Assembly (NCBI GenBank): GCA_022781925.1
Contig: JALESO010000017.1
Span: 1-64,000 of the forward strand
Length of the DNA: 64,000 nt
Direction of reading: 5' to 3'
Source: Lachnospiraceae bacterium
GTDB taxonomy: Bacteria; Bacillota; Clostridia; Lachnospirales; Lachnospiraceae
The position numbers were made by a program, and so were the translations under genes. Position 1 is the first letter of the stretch. Each line of letters starts with the position of its first letter. Positions 53,237 to 63,319 of the stretch are shown here, piece by piece. The notes beneath the pieces are model-generated. The model did no database searches, was not told the origin of the DNA, and saw only the letters and a program-made list of their open reading frames with translations.

Positions 53237-55654
53237 CTACTGGCGCAGTTCGATACCAAGACGCTCCAGACCGTTCATGATCTTCTTCATGGCAGCTGTG
53301 ATATCTGCCTCCTCTAAGGTACGGTCTTTTGCACGGAAGGTCAGTTTGTAAGCCAGAGATTTGAATCCCGGTTTGATCTGTGCACCCTCATAAATATCAA
53401 ATAATTCATAAGATTCCAGGATCTTGCCGCCTCTCTCGTCAAATACTTTCTCGATATCGCCTGCAAGTACATGTTTCGGAACAACCATACTGAGGTCACG
53501 GCTGACTGCCGGGTATTTTGCAATGCCTTCATATTTGCGGTCAAAGGTTGCACGGGAAACGATTTCCGGCATATCGATAACTGCAACGTATACACGGTCT
53601 TTGATGGAGTAATTTGCTGCAACCGTCGGATGAACCTCACCGAGATAACCGATCACCTGTCCATCATAAATAACATTTGCCTGACGTCCCGGATGTAAGA
53701 AGGACAGCTCAGACTCCGGATCATACTCCGGTTTCAGGTTCATGCCTGCTTTGTAGAGGAACTCCTCAATGACACCTTTCATAGTATAAAAATCGCCATC
53801 GCCGTAGAATCCCAGTGTAAACTGCATACGCTCTTCCGGAAGCTCTGTTACCGGCTCCTGTTTCGGCAGATAAATATTTCCTAATTCATACAGACGGACA
53901 TCTTTGTTTCTACGATTGAAGTTGGTAGAAAGAGATGTCAGCATTCCATTTAAGGAAACGGTACGCATAATACTGAAGTCCTCACCAAGCGGATTGGAGA
54001 TTGTTATTGTATTACGCAGCGGGCTGTCTGCCGGAAGTAATAATTTATCAAATACCTTCGGGCTCTCGAAGGAGTATGTCATACCCTGTGAAAATCCGCA
54101 GAACTGAGCAACTTCTCTTGCCACTGCCTCTACACGCAGTTTGAAGGAAAGTTTACCTGTTGTGGATTCTCCAGACGGAAGTGTGGTCGGAATATTGTCA
54201 TATCCGTAGAAACGTGCCACTTCCTCTGCGATATCTGCGTCACGGAGCAGATCCTGTCTCCAGGATGGAACGATGACTTCCTGTGTCTCCTCATCAAATC
54301 CGAGGTCGATCTTTTTGAAATATCCAATCATTGTCTCAGCGGAAATATCAGTTCCAAGCAGTCCGTTGATCCAGTCCGGATCAAATGCGATTCTTCTGCC
54401 TGTCATTTCTTTCTGGTAAACATCAACGACACCGCCAACGACTTCACCTGCGCCAAGTTCTTCGATCAGCTGGCAGGCACGGTTCATAGCCTCGATCGCG
54501 TTGTTCGGATCCAGACCTTTTTCAAACTTGGAAGAAGCGTCGGTACGAAGACCTACTTTTTTGCTGGACAGACGGATGTTTGTTCCATCAAAGCATGCTG
54601 CCTCAAATAACATAGTCTGTACATTGTCTGTGATCATGGAGTTTTCACCACCCATGATACCGGCAAGTCCAACTGCTTTCTCACCGTCACAGATCATCAG
54701 GATGCTGTCATCTAAGGTACGCTCCTGACCATCTAATGTCACGAATTTCTCGCCTTTTGCAGCACGGCGTACACGGATCTCATGACCTGCAATGGTATCC
54801 AGATCATATGCATGCATCGGCTGACCAAACTCTTCCATCACGTAGTTTGTGATATCTACGATATTGTTGATCGGACGGATGCCGTGGGAAGCCAGTCTGT
54901 GCTGCATCCACTTCGGTGATGGAGCAAGTTTGATATTTTTTACTACACGCGCGGTATAACGCGGGCAGAGATCTGCATCTTCTACGGATACTTTGATGTA
55001 GTCATTTACGTCCTCTGCATTGCCTGTCTCTGTCACTACCGGCGGAACAAACTCTTTTCCGAAAGTAGCTGCTGCCTCACGGGCAATACCAAGGATGGAG
55101 AAGCAGTCTACACGGTTGGATGTGATCTCGTACTCTACAACGACGTCATCTAATCCAAGATAAGATACTGCACTCTCACCAACCGGAGCATCTTCCGGTA
55201 AAATGTAAAGTCCGTCCGGAGCTGCATCCGGGTACATATCGGTAGTAGAGCCAAGTTCTTCGATGGAGCACATCATACCGTTGGACTCTACGCCTCTTAA
55301 TTTTCCTTTTTTGATCTTAATGCCGCCTTCTACGATTTTTCCGTCATGACCGCCGGCAACACGTCCGCCGTCTAATACAACCGGAACTTTTGCACCCTCA
55401 AATACGTTTGGCGCACCGGTTACGATCTGTGTGGTCTCTCCGCCGATATCTACCTGGCAGATCACCAGTTTGTCTGCATCCGGGTGTTTCTCTACTTTTA
55501 ATACCTGACCGATGACGATCTTTTCCAGATCCTCATCTAATTTTTTATATCCTTCTACTTTTGAACCGGAAAGTGTCATCGCATCCATGTATTCCTGCGG
55601 CTCTACTTCTAATTCCGGAACATATGCTTTTATCCAAGATAATGAAGTTGTCAT
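53237..55654 (-). CDS. pheT: Phenylalanyl-tRNA synthetase, beta subunit
   Basis: An 805-residue subunit that binds tRNA-Phe and edits mischarged Tyr. Domains in order: an EMAP-II-like tRNA-binding domain (about 40-155, with [13 protein letters not shown]), the B3/B4 editing region (about 215-390), B5 (about 405-475), the catalytic-like core, and a C-terminal anticodon-binding domain (FDXACB, about 710-805, with [13 protein letters not shown]). AGGAGAAAG precedes the start. It follows pheS after a 224-base gap filled with repeats, much longer than usual for pheST. Confidence 0.97.
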   Translation of the reverse strand: MTTSLSWIKAYVPELEVEPQEYMDAMTLSGSKVEGYKKLDEDLEKIVIGQVLKVEKHPDADKLVICQVDIGGETTQIVTGAPNVFEGAKVPVVLDGGRVAGGHDGKIVEGGIKIKKGKLRGVESNGMMCSIEELGSTTDMYPDAAPDGLYILPEDAPVGESAVSYLGLDDVVVEYEITSNRVDCFSILGIAREAAATFGKEFVPPVVTETGNAEDVNDYIKVSVEDADLCPRYTARVVKNIKLAPSPKWMQHRLASHGIRPINNIVDITNYVMEEFGQPMHAYDLDTIAGHEIRVRRAAKGEKFVTLDGQERTLDDSILMICDGEKAVGLAGIMGGENSMITDNVQTMLFEAACFDGTNIRLSSKKVGLRTDASSKFEKGLDPNNAIEAMNRACQLIEELGAGEVVGGVVDVYQKEMTGRRIAFDPDWINGLLGTDISAETMIGYFKKIDLGFDEETQEVIVPSWRQDLLRDADIAEEVARFYGYDNIPTTLPSGESTTGKLSFKLRVEAVAREVAQFCGFSQGMTYSFESPKVFDKLLLPADSPLRNTITISNPLGEDFSIMRTVSLNGMLTSLSTNFNRRNKDVRLYELGNIYLPKQEPVTELPEERMQFTLGFYGDGDFYTMKGVIEEFLYKAGMNLKPEYDPESELSFLHPGRQANVIYDGQVIGYLGEVHPTVAANYSIKDRVYVAVIDMPEIVSRATFDRKYEGIAKYPAVSRDLSMVVPKHVLAGDIEKVFDERGGKILESYELFDIYEGAQIKPGFKSLAYKLTFRAKDRTLEEADITAAMKKIMNGLERLGIELRQ

Positions 55655-55680
55655 GTTTCTTTCTCCTAATTAATCTATTA

Positions 55681-55870
55681 TTCAAAAATATTATTTCGCT
55701 TTGTTTGTGCAGATTCGGAAATCTATTTTGCACTTCTTTCGTGCAGATTCGGAAATCCATGATTTCCTCATTGTCCGGCATTCGCCGTACAACCAGCCAG
55801 CGCTTCATACATGCTTTTGCAAGCAAGCTTTCAACGCATGTCCGAATCACTGTCTATCTGCACTTCTCAA
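55681..55870. repeat. Repeat element between pheS and pheT
   Basis: GTGCAGATTCGGAAATC occurs at about 55708-55724 and again at 55751-55767 with the same following AT. Between the second copy and pheS are a GC-rich stretch with CCGGCATTCGCC and GCAAGCAAGC pieces and a final TCCGAATCACTG that echoes the repeat in inverse. This is not coding in a convincing way on either strand. It interrupts an otherwise compact operon, which points to insertion of a dispersed repeat. Confidence 0.55.
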
Positions 55871-55878
55871 AGCTAACG

Positions 55879-56898
55879 CTAAAACTGTTTTAAGAAACGA
55901 TCGTCATTCTCATACAGCAGACGCATGTCGTCGATCTCATATTTTAACAGTGCGATACGCTCCAGACCTACACCGAAAGCGAATCCGGAATATTCTTTCG
56001 GATCAATGCCGCTCATCTCAAGTACGTGCGGGTGAACCATTCCACAGCCAAGGATCTCGATCCAGCCCTCGCCCTTACAGAAACGGCATCCTTTTCCACC
56101 ACATTTGAAGCAGGTTACATCTACCTCTGCACTCGGCTCTGTGAACGGGAAGTGATGCGGACGGAATTTTACTTTTGTCTCCGGTCCGAACAGCTCTTTT
56201 GCGAACTCCTGCAGTGTTCCTTTCAGATCTGCAAATGTAACACCTTTGTCGATCACCAGACCTTCGATCTGATGGAAGGACGGAGAATGGGTTGCATCTA
56301 CTTCATCGGCACGGAATACACGTCCCGGTGCGATCATACGGATCGGCAATTTGCCTTTTTCCATGACACGAACCTGTACCGGGGATGTCTGGGTACGAAG
56401 TACGATCTTGTCATTGATATAGAAGGTATCCTGCTCATCTTTTGCCGGATGGTTTGCCGGAATGTTCAGCGCCTCAAAGTTGTAGTAATCATACTCTACT
56501 TCCGGTCCTTCTACGACTTCATATCCCATACCAACAAAAATACGCTCTACCTCTTCCAGGGCAATGGTGTTCGGATGACCGTGGCCAACGCGGTTTTTCT
56601 TTGCCGGAAGTGTTACGTCGATGACTTCTTTTTTCAGCTTGTGCTCCAGTTCCAGAGCTTCCATTTTTTTCTTTCTCTCTTCGAGTTTCTGCTCGATGGC
56701 TGCTCTTGTCTCATTTACCATCTGGCCAACCAGCGGACGCTCCTCCGGGCTGACATCTTTCATTCCTTTTAATACAGCAGTAAGCTCACCTTTTTTTCCA
56801 AGGAAAGCAACACGGACATCATTTAATCCGTTTAATCCTTCAGAACTTTCGATAGAAGCAAGTGCTTTTTCTCTGATCTGCTTTAACCTGTCTTTCAT
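55879..56898 (-). CDS. pheS: Phenylalanyl-tRNA synthetase, alpha subunit
   Basis: A 339-residue catalytic subunit that activates phenylalanine and charges tRNA-Phe. N-terminal coiled coil (about 1-85), then class II motif 2 and 3 regions: [25 protein letters not shown]-type segment (here [12 protein letters not shown]), [19 protein letters not shown], and the C-terminal [25 protein letters not shown] precedes the start. Expression is under the T-box just upstream. Confidence 0.97.
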   Translation of the reverse strand: MKDRLKQIREKALASIESSEGLNGLNDVRVAFLGKKGELTAVLKGMKDVSPEERPLVGQMVNETRAAIEQKLEERKKKMEALELEHKLKKEVIDVTLPAKKNRVGHGHPNTIALEEVERIFVGMGYEVVEGPEVEYDYYNFEALNIPANHPAKDEQDTFYINDKIVLRTQTSPVQVRVMEKGKLPIRMIAPGRVFRADEVDATHSPSFHQIEGLVIDKGVTFADLKGTLQEFAKELFGPETKVKFRPHHFPFTEPSAEVDVTCFKCGGKGCRFCKGEGWIEILGCGMVHPHVLEMSGIDPKEYSGFAFGVGLERIALLKYEIDDMRLLYENDDRFLKQF

Positions 56899-56923
56899 CT
56901 TTAATCTCCTTTAAAATAAAAAT

Positions 56924-57190
56924 AAAAAAACGTCCCTTCACAAAGAAAGGGACGAAAAATCTCCGCGGTACCACCCGGTTTTCCGACATACATCGGACAC
57001 TCTGATGCGTAACGTGCATGACCCGTCTGTTCCTACTCAATCTGTGCGGTAGTTCTGTCCGCATATCCATCGTTCAAAACAGCAGCTCCAATGGGAAGTT
57101 CAGCAAATGTCTTTCCTTAAATGTACTCTCAGCCAACATACATTCTCTCTGTAATCCGATCATCTGCCTACTGACATCTTCTCAGCTTTT
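56924..57190 (-). promoter_or_regulatory. T-box riboswitch, phenylalanine type
   Basis: The leader binds uncharged tRNA-Phe and then reads through. The T-box GGGTGGTACCGCGG is at 56976-56963. The terminator is CGTCCCTTTC/GAAGGGACG at 56954-56931 followed by seven T residues; the T-box segment can instead pair with its 5' arm. In the Stem I region the specifier triplet is TTC (57097-57095) within GAACTTCCCA, a Phe codon that matches pheST. The 5' boundary is approximate, and the promoter lies upstream in the 57190-57270 region, where I did not find a clear consensus. Confidence 0.92.
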
Positions 57191-57276
57191 GTATCATAAA
57201 GTTTATTCTGTATTTGAAAATACAATGCTTTCCAAATCGAAACCAGAACTTATTCTAGCATAGCTTTTTTAAAACA

Positions 57277-58143
57277 TCAAGCGTTTTTATCCTGTTCCCG
57301 TTCTTTTTTTCTCTGCCGTGCTTCCTGGATCTCCACCAGAAGAATTTCAAACAGATTGTTCACTTCCGCGCACACCAGAAAAATATACATGCTGATGTAC
57401 AGCCAGAACATCAACAGGAAGATTGTCGTCAGACTGCCGTACAGGGAAAATCCGTTGAAATAATTGACATACACGGACAATCCAAAAGAAAATACATACC
57501 ATGCGGCAGAACATCCAACGGCTCCGATGAGCTGGCTTTTGAATGTCGCTGTCCGGTTCGGCAGCACTTTATAAATAAACATAAAGAACACGATCAACAC
57601 AAAAAATAAGATCAGCAGCCGTAGTTTTAAAATAATATCCGTCACCACCGACAGGATCGGCGCATATTGTACCAGCATGTTCTGGATCTTCTGACCAAAT
57701 ACCAGAAATACCATCAGCAGAATGATGACAAGCACCAGGATCAGTATCTCGACCATCGCACGAAAACGCAGGACAAACCAGTTTCGCGTCTCATCGGTAT
57801 CGTATACAATATTCAGTCCGTACCGAAGACTCTGTATCGATTTTGCTGCGGAGTACACCGCAAAGATCACGGCGATTGGAAGCATTTTCATGGAATTGTC
57901 GTATACTTCATCCACGATGTTGATCAGCATCGGTGTGATCTTGATCTGTCCCGGAACCACCATCTGTATCACGGACAGCACCGTACTTTCGCTTACCGGC
58001 GTGAACCGCAGCAGAGACAGAAACACAAGTAAAAACGGGATGGCCGACATGATGATAAACAGCGCTGCCTGCGCCGCATAAGCGCCAATATTATCTTTTT
58101 TCAGTTTTTGCAAAAAGAAGCGTATCAAATGCTTATAATCCAT
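57277..58143 (-). CDS. YihY/BrkB-family membrane protein
   Basis: A 288-residue protein with six predicted membrane helices, beginning after a short basic N terminus (DNIGAYAAQAALFIIMSAIP is the first helix). QSLRYGLNIVYDTDETRN and GAVGCSAAWYVFSFG are family-typical. The family was once labelled RNase BN wrongly; its role is unknown, possibly transport. The C-terminal tail is very charged (EARQRKKEREQDK). I start at MDYKHLIRFF (58143), preceded by GGGGAGAA; the ATG at 58227 has no support. Confidence 0.9.
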   Translation of the reverse strand: MDYKHLIRFFLQKLKKDNIGAYAAQAALFIIMSAIPFLLVFLSLLRFTPVSESTVLSVIQMVVPGQIKITPMLINIVDEVYDNSMKMLPIAVIFAVYSAAKSIQSLRYGLNIVYDTDETRNWFVLRFRAMVEILILVLVIILLMVFLVFGQKIQNMLVQYAPILSVVTDIILKLRLLILFFVLIVFFMFIYKVLPNRTATFKSQLIGAVGCSAAWYVFSFGLSVYVNYFNGFSLYGSLTTIFLLMFWLYISMYIFLVCAEVNNLFEILLVEIQEARQRKKEREQDKNA

Positions 58144-58232
58144 AAGTTCTCCCCTTTTGTATCCAAAACAACTCTCTTTTGAATATTCACATCTCGATAG
58201 GATAGCAGATTTTTTCCATTTCATCAAGTTTT

Positions 58233-60224
58233 TTATTCACCAGCCCCTGTATACAGTTCTGTTCCCGGAAAAAAAGTACCCAGGATTTCCACATAACCGG
58301 CTCCGCTTTCTGCCATGCCATCCGCACCATACTGACTCATGCCAATGCCATGTCCGAGCCCGCCGCCATAGAGTACAAACGTGCCATTCCCCACTGCGTC
58401 AAAGGAAAAAAATGCACTGGGAAGCATATGAAAAGTATTTGCCGTATTTCCGTTTTTATCCGTCAGAGACGTACAGATCCTCCACAAGATCGACCGGATT
58501 GTATTTTCATTGTAAATATGTGCCGTTCCGTGCTCAAAGGTCAGACGTAGATCTGTGACACAGCCGGACTCCGCCCTTGCATCGACGCTCAGATTTACTG
58601 CGTTTCCAAAGGAGGAGACATCCTCCGTCTGTACGCCTGCCCCATCCGTCAGCACCACTTTTCCATCCCTGTGGCTGGCTGCCGTCTGCAGCGCCTGCCA
58701 CAATTTTTCATCATTTCCGGACAGTTGCAGCACTGCCTGCCAACGGAAAAAGCGGCTTTCACTGTCGTATGCCGTCACCTGACCATCCCGCAGAAACGCA
58801 TCTATGGAAGATGCTGCATCTGCGTTCTGCACCAGACTGTGCACCCCAAGATAAGGAAGTGCGTCCTGCTGCCAGACCTCCAGCCCGGTGGTATAACCGC
58901 AGGAAGTGGAAAAATAATAGACTGATGCGATCATGCCCTGCCAGGTAAGGATCTGCCCGGTCGTGGCATAAACAGCCTCCGTTGCCGCCGGATTTGCATT
59001 TCCCGGGAGATATACCTGACAGGCTGTGGTATCGTCCACATCTGCATGATATGCCTCATAAGAAGTTCCAAGCACCTGTAATGCCGCATAGGTCCGGGCG
59101 CAGACCGCCTGCGCTTTCAATGCCTCCGGTGCAAAGGATGCCGGCATCTCACCGGGAACCACACCGCAGAGATAGTCTTCCATCCCAAGTTCATTGACCA
59201 CCCAGTATGCACCGTCCTCCTGCCTGCGGTATACATGCAGTTTTCCGGCATACGTTCCCTGAACTGATCCATTGGCATCCGCCAGACTTAAAGCTCCTCC
59301 ATTCTCAGCCTCCAGTAACGCTTCATCCAGACCATTCTGCGCCATCCACGCGCCACAGTCTGCCGGAGTTTCTGCCGCAACCACCGCCTCCACGCCGGCA
59401 GCAGACGCTTTCCATGCGGTACTCCCCATCACATAAACCCCGGAACGCTCCGGCTTCTGTCCGTGATCCTGTGTCAGCAGGACACGTACCGTATCCGGAA
59501 CCGTGATTGACACCACATTGGTGTCCGTTTCCGACTCCGATGCTGCTTTGGGCATTTCTCCGTCATTTTCAACGTTCTGTGCCACTTCCTGCTTGATCCC
59601 AAGCAGTACCTTTCCCTGCACATATACCACATACCGTTTTCCATATTCCATCCGGCAGCTTTGCAGGTCACAGTCATAATTGCCGTTATCCGCCATGATC
59701 CGCTGCTCCCCCGGGACTTTTCCCAGATATTGCAGTTCTACTTCAGCCACCGTATCTTTGACCTGAAGTTTATCCAGAAGCAGTTCATAATACATGCACC
59801 ACTGTTCTCTGCTCAATACCAGTTCTTTCTTTTGTGCAGACGTATCCGCAATTGTCGGAAAACTGTTCTGCAGATGCGCCACTGCTTCCTCGTAACACCT
59901 TTCCATCCCCAGTACGTTGCAGATCCGCCGCAGATCATCCACAGTCAGCACTTCCTGGACTTTTGGAATCACCAGTGTCCGTGTCTCCTCCGGCGTCAGA
60001 TATGCTGCCTGCAGAAATCCTGCCAGCTCCGATGCATAAACCTCACGTTCAGGCACAGCCGCCGTTTCCTTTTTCCCTTTTCCTGCCGCCGCTGCCAGAA
60101 ATACCCCGGCAATCACCACCACACCGATTCCAAACAACAGCAGCCCTCTGCGGCGCTTTTTTATTTTTCTCTGTTTCTCCAGATAGCGCCGTCCAACCTG
60201 CATCTTCTCTGCTCTTTTTCTCAT
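58233..60224 (-). CDS. SpoIID/LytB-domain protein, long form
   Basis: A 663-residue single-pass membrane protein. A very basic N terminus (about 1-27) precedes the membrane helix LLLFGIGVVVIAGVFLAAAA. About 300 residues of extracellular sequence without a clear family follow. Then comes the SpoIID domain: GVVPGEMPASFAPEALKAQA, with the catalytic Glu in PGEMP, then TTACQVY and STSCGYTTG, ending LGHGIGMSQYGADGMAE. SpoIID is a lytic transglycosylase needed for engulfment; the usual protein has about 340 residues, so this long one may be a vegetative or spore-specific relative. I start at 60224; GGAGGGGACAGG lies before it. Confidence 0.88.
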   Translation of the reverse strand: MRKRAEKMQVGRRYLEKQRKIKKRRRGLLLFGIGVVVIAGVFLAAAAGKGKKETAAVPEREVYASELAGFLQAAYLTPEETRTLVIPKVQEVLTVDDLRRICNVLGMERCYEEAVAHLQNSFPTIADTSAQKKELVLSREQWCMYYELLLDKLQVKDTVAEVELQYLGKVPGEQRIMADNGNYDCDLQSCRMEYGKRYVVYVQGKVLLGIKQEVAQNVENDGEMPKAASESETDTNVVSITVPDTVRVLLTQDHGQKPERSGVYVMGSTAWKASAAGVEAVVAAETPADCGAWMAQNGLDEALLEAENGGALSLADANGSVQGTYAGKLHVYRRQEDGAYWVVNELGMEDYLCGVVPGEMPASFAPEALKAQAVCARTYAALQVLGTSYEAYHADVDDTTACQVYLPGNANPAATEAVYATTGQILTWQGMIASVYYFSTSCGYTTGLEVWQQDALPYLGVHSLVQNADAASSIDAFLRDGQVTAYDSESRFFRWQAVLQLSGNDEKLWQALQTAASHRDGKVVLTDGAGVQTEDVSSFGNAVNLSVDARAESGCVTDLRLTFEHGTAHIYNENTIRSILWRICTSLTDKNGNTANTFHMLPSAFFSFDAVGNGTFVLYGGGLGHGIGMSQYGADGMAESGAGYVEILGTFFPGTELYTGAGE

Positions 60225-60266
60225 ACCGCCTGTCCCCTCCATGCAACATCATATGGGCATCGTGGC

Positions 60267-60307
60267 AAAAAAAGAACCGGACATGATGTTGTTCACACCA
60301 TGTCCGG
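60267..60307 (-). terminator. Intrinsic terminator 40 bases before the spoIID-like gene
   Basis: CCGGACATG (60277-60285) pairs with CATGTCCGG (60299-60307); on the minus strand TTCTTTTTTT follows. It points toward the spoIID-like start only about 40 bases away, which leaves little room for a promoter in between. Confidence 0.75.
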
Positions 60308-60309
60308 GG

Positions 60310-60407
60310 TTATCTTTTGTGATTCAGTTTTTTATCTTTTGTAACACAGGCATATCGCTATGCTTTTGTCTTTTGTAACGTACTTTTTAAAACTTTATCT
60401 TTTGTGA
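60310..60407 (-). repeat. Four direct repeats of TCACAAAAGATAA upstream of the spoIID-like gene
   Basis: On the plus strand TTATCTTTTGTGA or TTATCTTTTGTAA (one copy TTGTCTTTTGTAA) occurs at 60310-60322, 60332-60344, 60366-60378 and 60395-60407, all in one orientation and 22-34 bases apart. A short GCATA-TCGC-TATGC hairpin sits between copies two and three (60350-60363). They lie directly upstream of the terminator, so they may be protein sites or leader elements. The rest of the 605-base gap to cdd includes GC-rich pieces (60420-60600) without a gene. Confidence 0.6.
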
Positions 60408-60689
60408 TCCCAGAGTGCCGTTCCTGCAATTTTGACTCCTAGCAAAGCTAGGGGGGATTCCGCAATCGGTTTTCTGCCTTCCACTGCGAATTCGGTGGCC
60501 TGACATCCAGCCGACAATTTAAGATTCCCAAAAAGAAAATGTAGGTTCAAAATAGCAGGGTTCTCGCACACCCCAGGAATCGCTTTCGCTACATCTGATT
60601 ATACTTTACTATGTGCATCCTGGCAATAAAAAATTCAAATTTTTTTTAGAAAAATCTGGTTTTTCATCCGGTCATTGCTTTCCTTCACG

Positions 60690-60805
60690 TAAAGTTCAAG
60701 TTCCTCTTATTCAAGTTGTTATTACTCACCACTTGCAGAAGTGGGAGTCTCAATTCAGACTGAGATGAACCCCGACAAGAAGTATACACCAGGTTCCCAC
60801 ATACG
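60690..60805 (-). other. Hairpin-rich segment, possible remnant of an IS200/IS605-type end
   Basis: CCACTTGCAGAAGTGG (60731-60746) and AGTCTCAATTCAGACT (60747-60762) are adjacent small hairpins, followed by GAGATGAACCCCGACAAG. Adjacent hairpins near a right end, after a TnpB reading frame, are typical of IS200/IS605 elements, whose TnpB guide RNAs come from that end. No transposase frame is present, so at most a solo end remains. The identification is from pattern only. Confidence 0.3.
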
Positions 60806-60829
60806 TTTGGATTGAAATACCCTTGTCCG

Positions 60830-61219
60830 CTATTTTTCCAGAGAAAAGGCATAAGGTAAAAGTTCACCTAAAGATGCGGTACGCTGACTGCCATCACAGC
60901 CCATCATAACCACCGGAAACTCCGGACCGCAAAATTCAGCCATAACCTGTCGGCAGACGCCACAGGGCGGTGTCGGCTGCTCGCTGTCACTGACAATGAC
61001 AATGGTTTCAAATTCACGATATCCTTCTGAGACTGCTTTAAAGATTGCAGTACGTTCCGCACAATTTGTCGGACCATAGGCCGAATTTTCAATGTTACAG
61101 CCACTGAATATCGTACCATCTTTGCACAACAGTGCCGCACCTACATGAAAACCCGAATACGGAACATATGCCCGCGCTCTCGCTTCCTGCGCTTTCCGGA
61201 TCAGTTCTGTCAAATCCAT
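60830..61219 (-). CDS. cdd: Cytidine deaminase
   Basis: A 129-residue enzyme that deaminates cytidine and deoxycytidine for pyrimidine salvage. Zinc ligands and the catalytic Glu are in GPTNCAERTAIF and TPPCGVCRQVM; the substrate segment is YVPYSGFHVGAAL. The start at 61219 lies one base after the deoC stop codon, with GGAGAATAAG as ribosome site; the ATG at 61231 and the longer frame overlap deoC. Operon with deoC: together they recover the base and the deoxyribose carbon of deoxynucleosides. Confidence 0.97.
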   Translation of the reverse strand: MDLTELIRKAQEARARAYVPYSGFHVGAALLCKDGTIFSGCNIENSAYGPTNCAERTAIFKAVSEGYREFETIVIVSDSEQPTPPCGVCRQVMAEFCGPEFPVVMMGCDGSQRTASLGELLPYAFSLEK

Positions 61220-61220
61220 C

Positions 61221-61871
61221 TTATTCTCCATCCTGCAGCATGGAAATCGCACTGCTTGTACCGATCCGGCTGCATCCTGCGCCGATATACAATTCCATAT
61301 CTTCTTTGGAACGGATACCACCTGCGGCTTTGATCTTCACATTCGGACCCACATGCTGCTTCATCAGTATTACGTCCTCCAATGTCGCACCACCGGTTCC
61401 GAATCCGGTTGAGGTCTTGATAAAATCTGCACCGGCTTCCGTTACTGCTTCACACATTTTGATTTTCTCTTCTTCTGTCAGATAACAGGTCTCGATAATA
61501 ACTTTTAAAATCTTATCTCCTGTCGCTTCCTTCAGCAGACGGATCTCCTCTGTCACCTGCGGATACTGCTGATTCTTCACCATCCCCAGGTTGATGACCA
61601 TATCGATCTCATTCGCACCGTCAGAAAGTGCCTGACGTGTCTCTGTCAGTTTTGCCTCCGTGCTTGCATTTCCAAGCGGGAAACCGACTACCGTGCAAAT
61701 GTTTAATTCCGGAAAATACTCATGTGCACGCTTTACATAGCTGCTTGGAATGCACACAGAAGCCATTCTGAAAAACCGTGCTTCCTGACACAACTGCTGG
61801 ATTTCTTTCCATGTTGTGACTGCCTTTAACGCAGTGTGATCCACAAATCTGTACAATTCTTCTTTCTTCAT
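61221..61871 (-). CDS. deoC: Deoxyribose-phosphate aldolase
   Basis: Splits 2-deoxyribose 5-phosphate to acetaldehyde and glyceraldehyde 3-phosphate. The 216-residue length is normal. VDHTALKAVTTW at the N terminus, CTVVGFPLGNASTEAK, EIDMVINLG, the second Lys in KVIIETCYLT, and the Schiff-base Lys in FIKTSTGFG are all present. GAGGTAAAGAC precedes the start. First gene of the deoC-cdd operon; no operator was recognised. Confidence 0.97.
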   Translation of the reverse strand: MKKEELYRFVDHTALKAVTTWKEIQQLCQEARFFRMASVCIPSSYVKRAHEYFPELNICTVVGFPLGNASTEAKLTETRQALSDGANEIDMVINLGMVKNQQYPQVTEEIRLLKEATGDKILKVIIETCYLTEEEKIKMCEAVTEAGADFIKTSTGFGTGGATLEDVILMKQHVGPNVKIKAAGGIRSKEDMELYIGAGCSRIGTSSAISMLQDGE

Positions 61872-62056
61872 GTCTTTACCTCATTTTTACGAATGACTTC
61901 ATGATAATATATTTTGTGTAAAAAATCTATACCAACTCATATTTTCAGAAATTGTTACAAGAAAGACGCATTTTCTCACCCTTTCCGGGCAATAATTACT
62001 ATAACTTATCTTGTTGATAAGATTTTCTTGTTAATGTAATGTGTCTTTTGTCGTAC

Positions 62057-63319
62057 CTATTTTCTTTTACTGAATTCAGAAGTCACCGGGCAGTCCGGCA
62101 CCTGGGTATTGGCAATGATGTACTGGCTCCAGGTTCCGTCCTCGTTATAGATCCACTGTCCCGTCACAAGGCTCTGGACAGAATAATGCTGTTCATTAAA
62201 CTGCACCCGCCCGATCACAGTTTCCGTATCCAGAACATCCGCCGCTGCGCATAATTTTTCAATATCCAGTGATTTCGCTTCTTTCAGAATCTGATACAAT
62301 ACTTCCACATTCGCATAGTCATATCCCGCCAGTGCTGAGACATAGCTGTCTTTCGTCAGCTTCATCCACTGCTGTCCGATCTCTTCACAGCTTTCACCGG
62401 AGATAGACGATACATACGGATACTCCGGCGTCCACCACACTTCCGAACACAGGCGGTCTGCTCCCGCCGCAGCCACATCTTCCTCAAACAATGCCGCCTT
62501 CGCCACCGTGCACACCTCCGGCATATATCCGGATGCCTTTAATTTCCGGTAAAAAGTGCCAAAATCCGACGTCAGCATAACACCTGCGATAATCTCACAA
62601 TCCTCTTCTTTTAACCGGCGCACCATGGCACTGTAATTGGATGTTCCCGGTGTATAAGCCCCCGGATCGCATATCTCATAACCATATGCAGCAGCAAACT
62701 CCGTAATGGCTGCCATCATGGCCTGTCCCTCCGCATCATCTGCATGCATCACACCGATCTTGCCACCGGTCACACCTGCTGCCTTCCACGCATCCAGAAA
62801 ACAGAGTAATTCGTTCTCTGTATTAAATCCCGCATGATAACTGTACTGATGCTCCGATGCCGCCCATGCTTCATCCGGCGTATCCACAGACAGGCAAAGG
62901 ATGCCTGCTTCCTCACAGGCTTCCGAAACCGGCACCGTCGTATCTGCCGTGTGGGACGTCAGCATCACATCCACATTCTGAATGGAGATCAGCTCCTGTG
63001 CCGCCTGTCTGGCTTTTTCCGGATCCGACTGGGAATCTGCTACGAACAGCTTCAATTTTTTTACGGTTCCATCCACTTCCAGCCCACCCTCTTCATTGAT
63101 CTGATCCAGGGCATACTGCGTCATCTCTTCCGTTCCGGCTCCGAATGCCGTCAGCACTCCGGTCTGCGGAATCACAATTCCTACTTTGATATAATCCTCT
63201 GATCCTGCCGCATCCTGCTGCCCGTCTTTCTTTTCTGTGCATGCGGTCAGCAGCATCCCAAGCGAAATCACCGCAAGCGCCACCGCCACAATTTTTCTTA
63301 TCCTTCTTCCCTTCCACAT
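62057..63319 (-). CDS. LivK-like amino-acid binding lipoprotein, orphan
   Basis: A 420-residue extracellular ligand-binding protein anchored as a lipoprotein: basic N terminus, hydrophobic helix, then the lipobox LLTAC with Cys at 27. KVGIVIPQTGVLTAFGAG and DSQSDPEKARQAAQELI are typical of the branched-chain amino acid/amide/urea binding class of ABC transporters (SBP type I). No livHMGF or similar transporter genes adjoin it, so it may supply another permease or act as a sensor. AGGAAGGG precedes the start. Confidence 0.88.
   Translation of the reverse strand: MWKGRRIRKIVAVALAVISLGMLLTACTEKKDGQQDAAGSEDYIKVGIVIPQTGVLTAFGAGTEEMTQYALDQINEEGGLEVDGTVKKLKLFVADSQSDPEKARQAAQELISIQNVDVMLTSHTADTTVPVSEACEEAGILCLSVDTPDEAWAASEHQYSYHAGFNTENELLCFLDAWKAAGVTGGKIGVMHADDAEGQAMMAAITEFAAAYGYEICDPGAYTPGTSNYSAMVRRLKEEDCEIIAGVMLTSDFGTFYRKLKASGYMPEVCTVAKAALFEEDVAAAGADRLCSEVWWTPEYPYVSSISGESCEEIGQQWMKLTKDSYVSALAGYDYANVEVLYQILKEAKSLDIEKLCAAADVLDTETVIGRVQFNEQHYSVQSLVTGQWIYNEDGTWSQYIIANTQVPDCPVTSEFSKRK

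Noticed and set aside
55545..55850. 101-codon frame across the pheS-pheT gap
   Set aside because: Spans the repeat element, lacks a ribosome site, and overlaps pheT; treated as part of the repeat.
60685..60867. 60-codon frame overlapping the end of cdd
   Set aside because: Overlaps cdd in another frame and consists of hairpin sequence.
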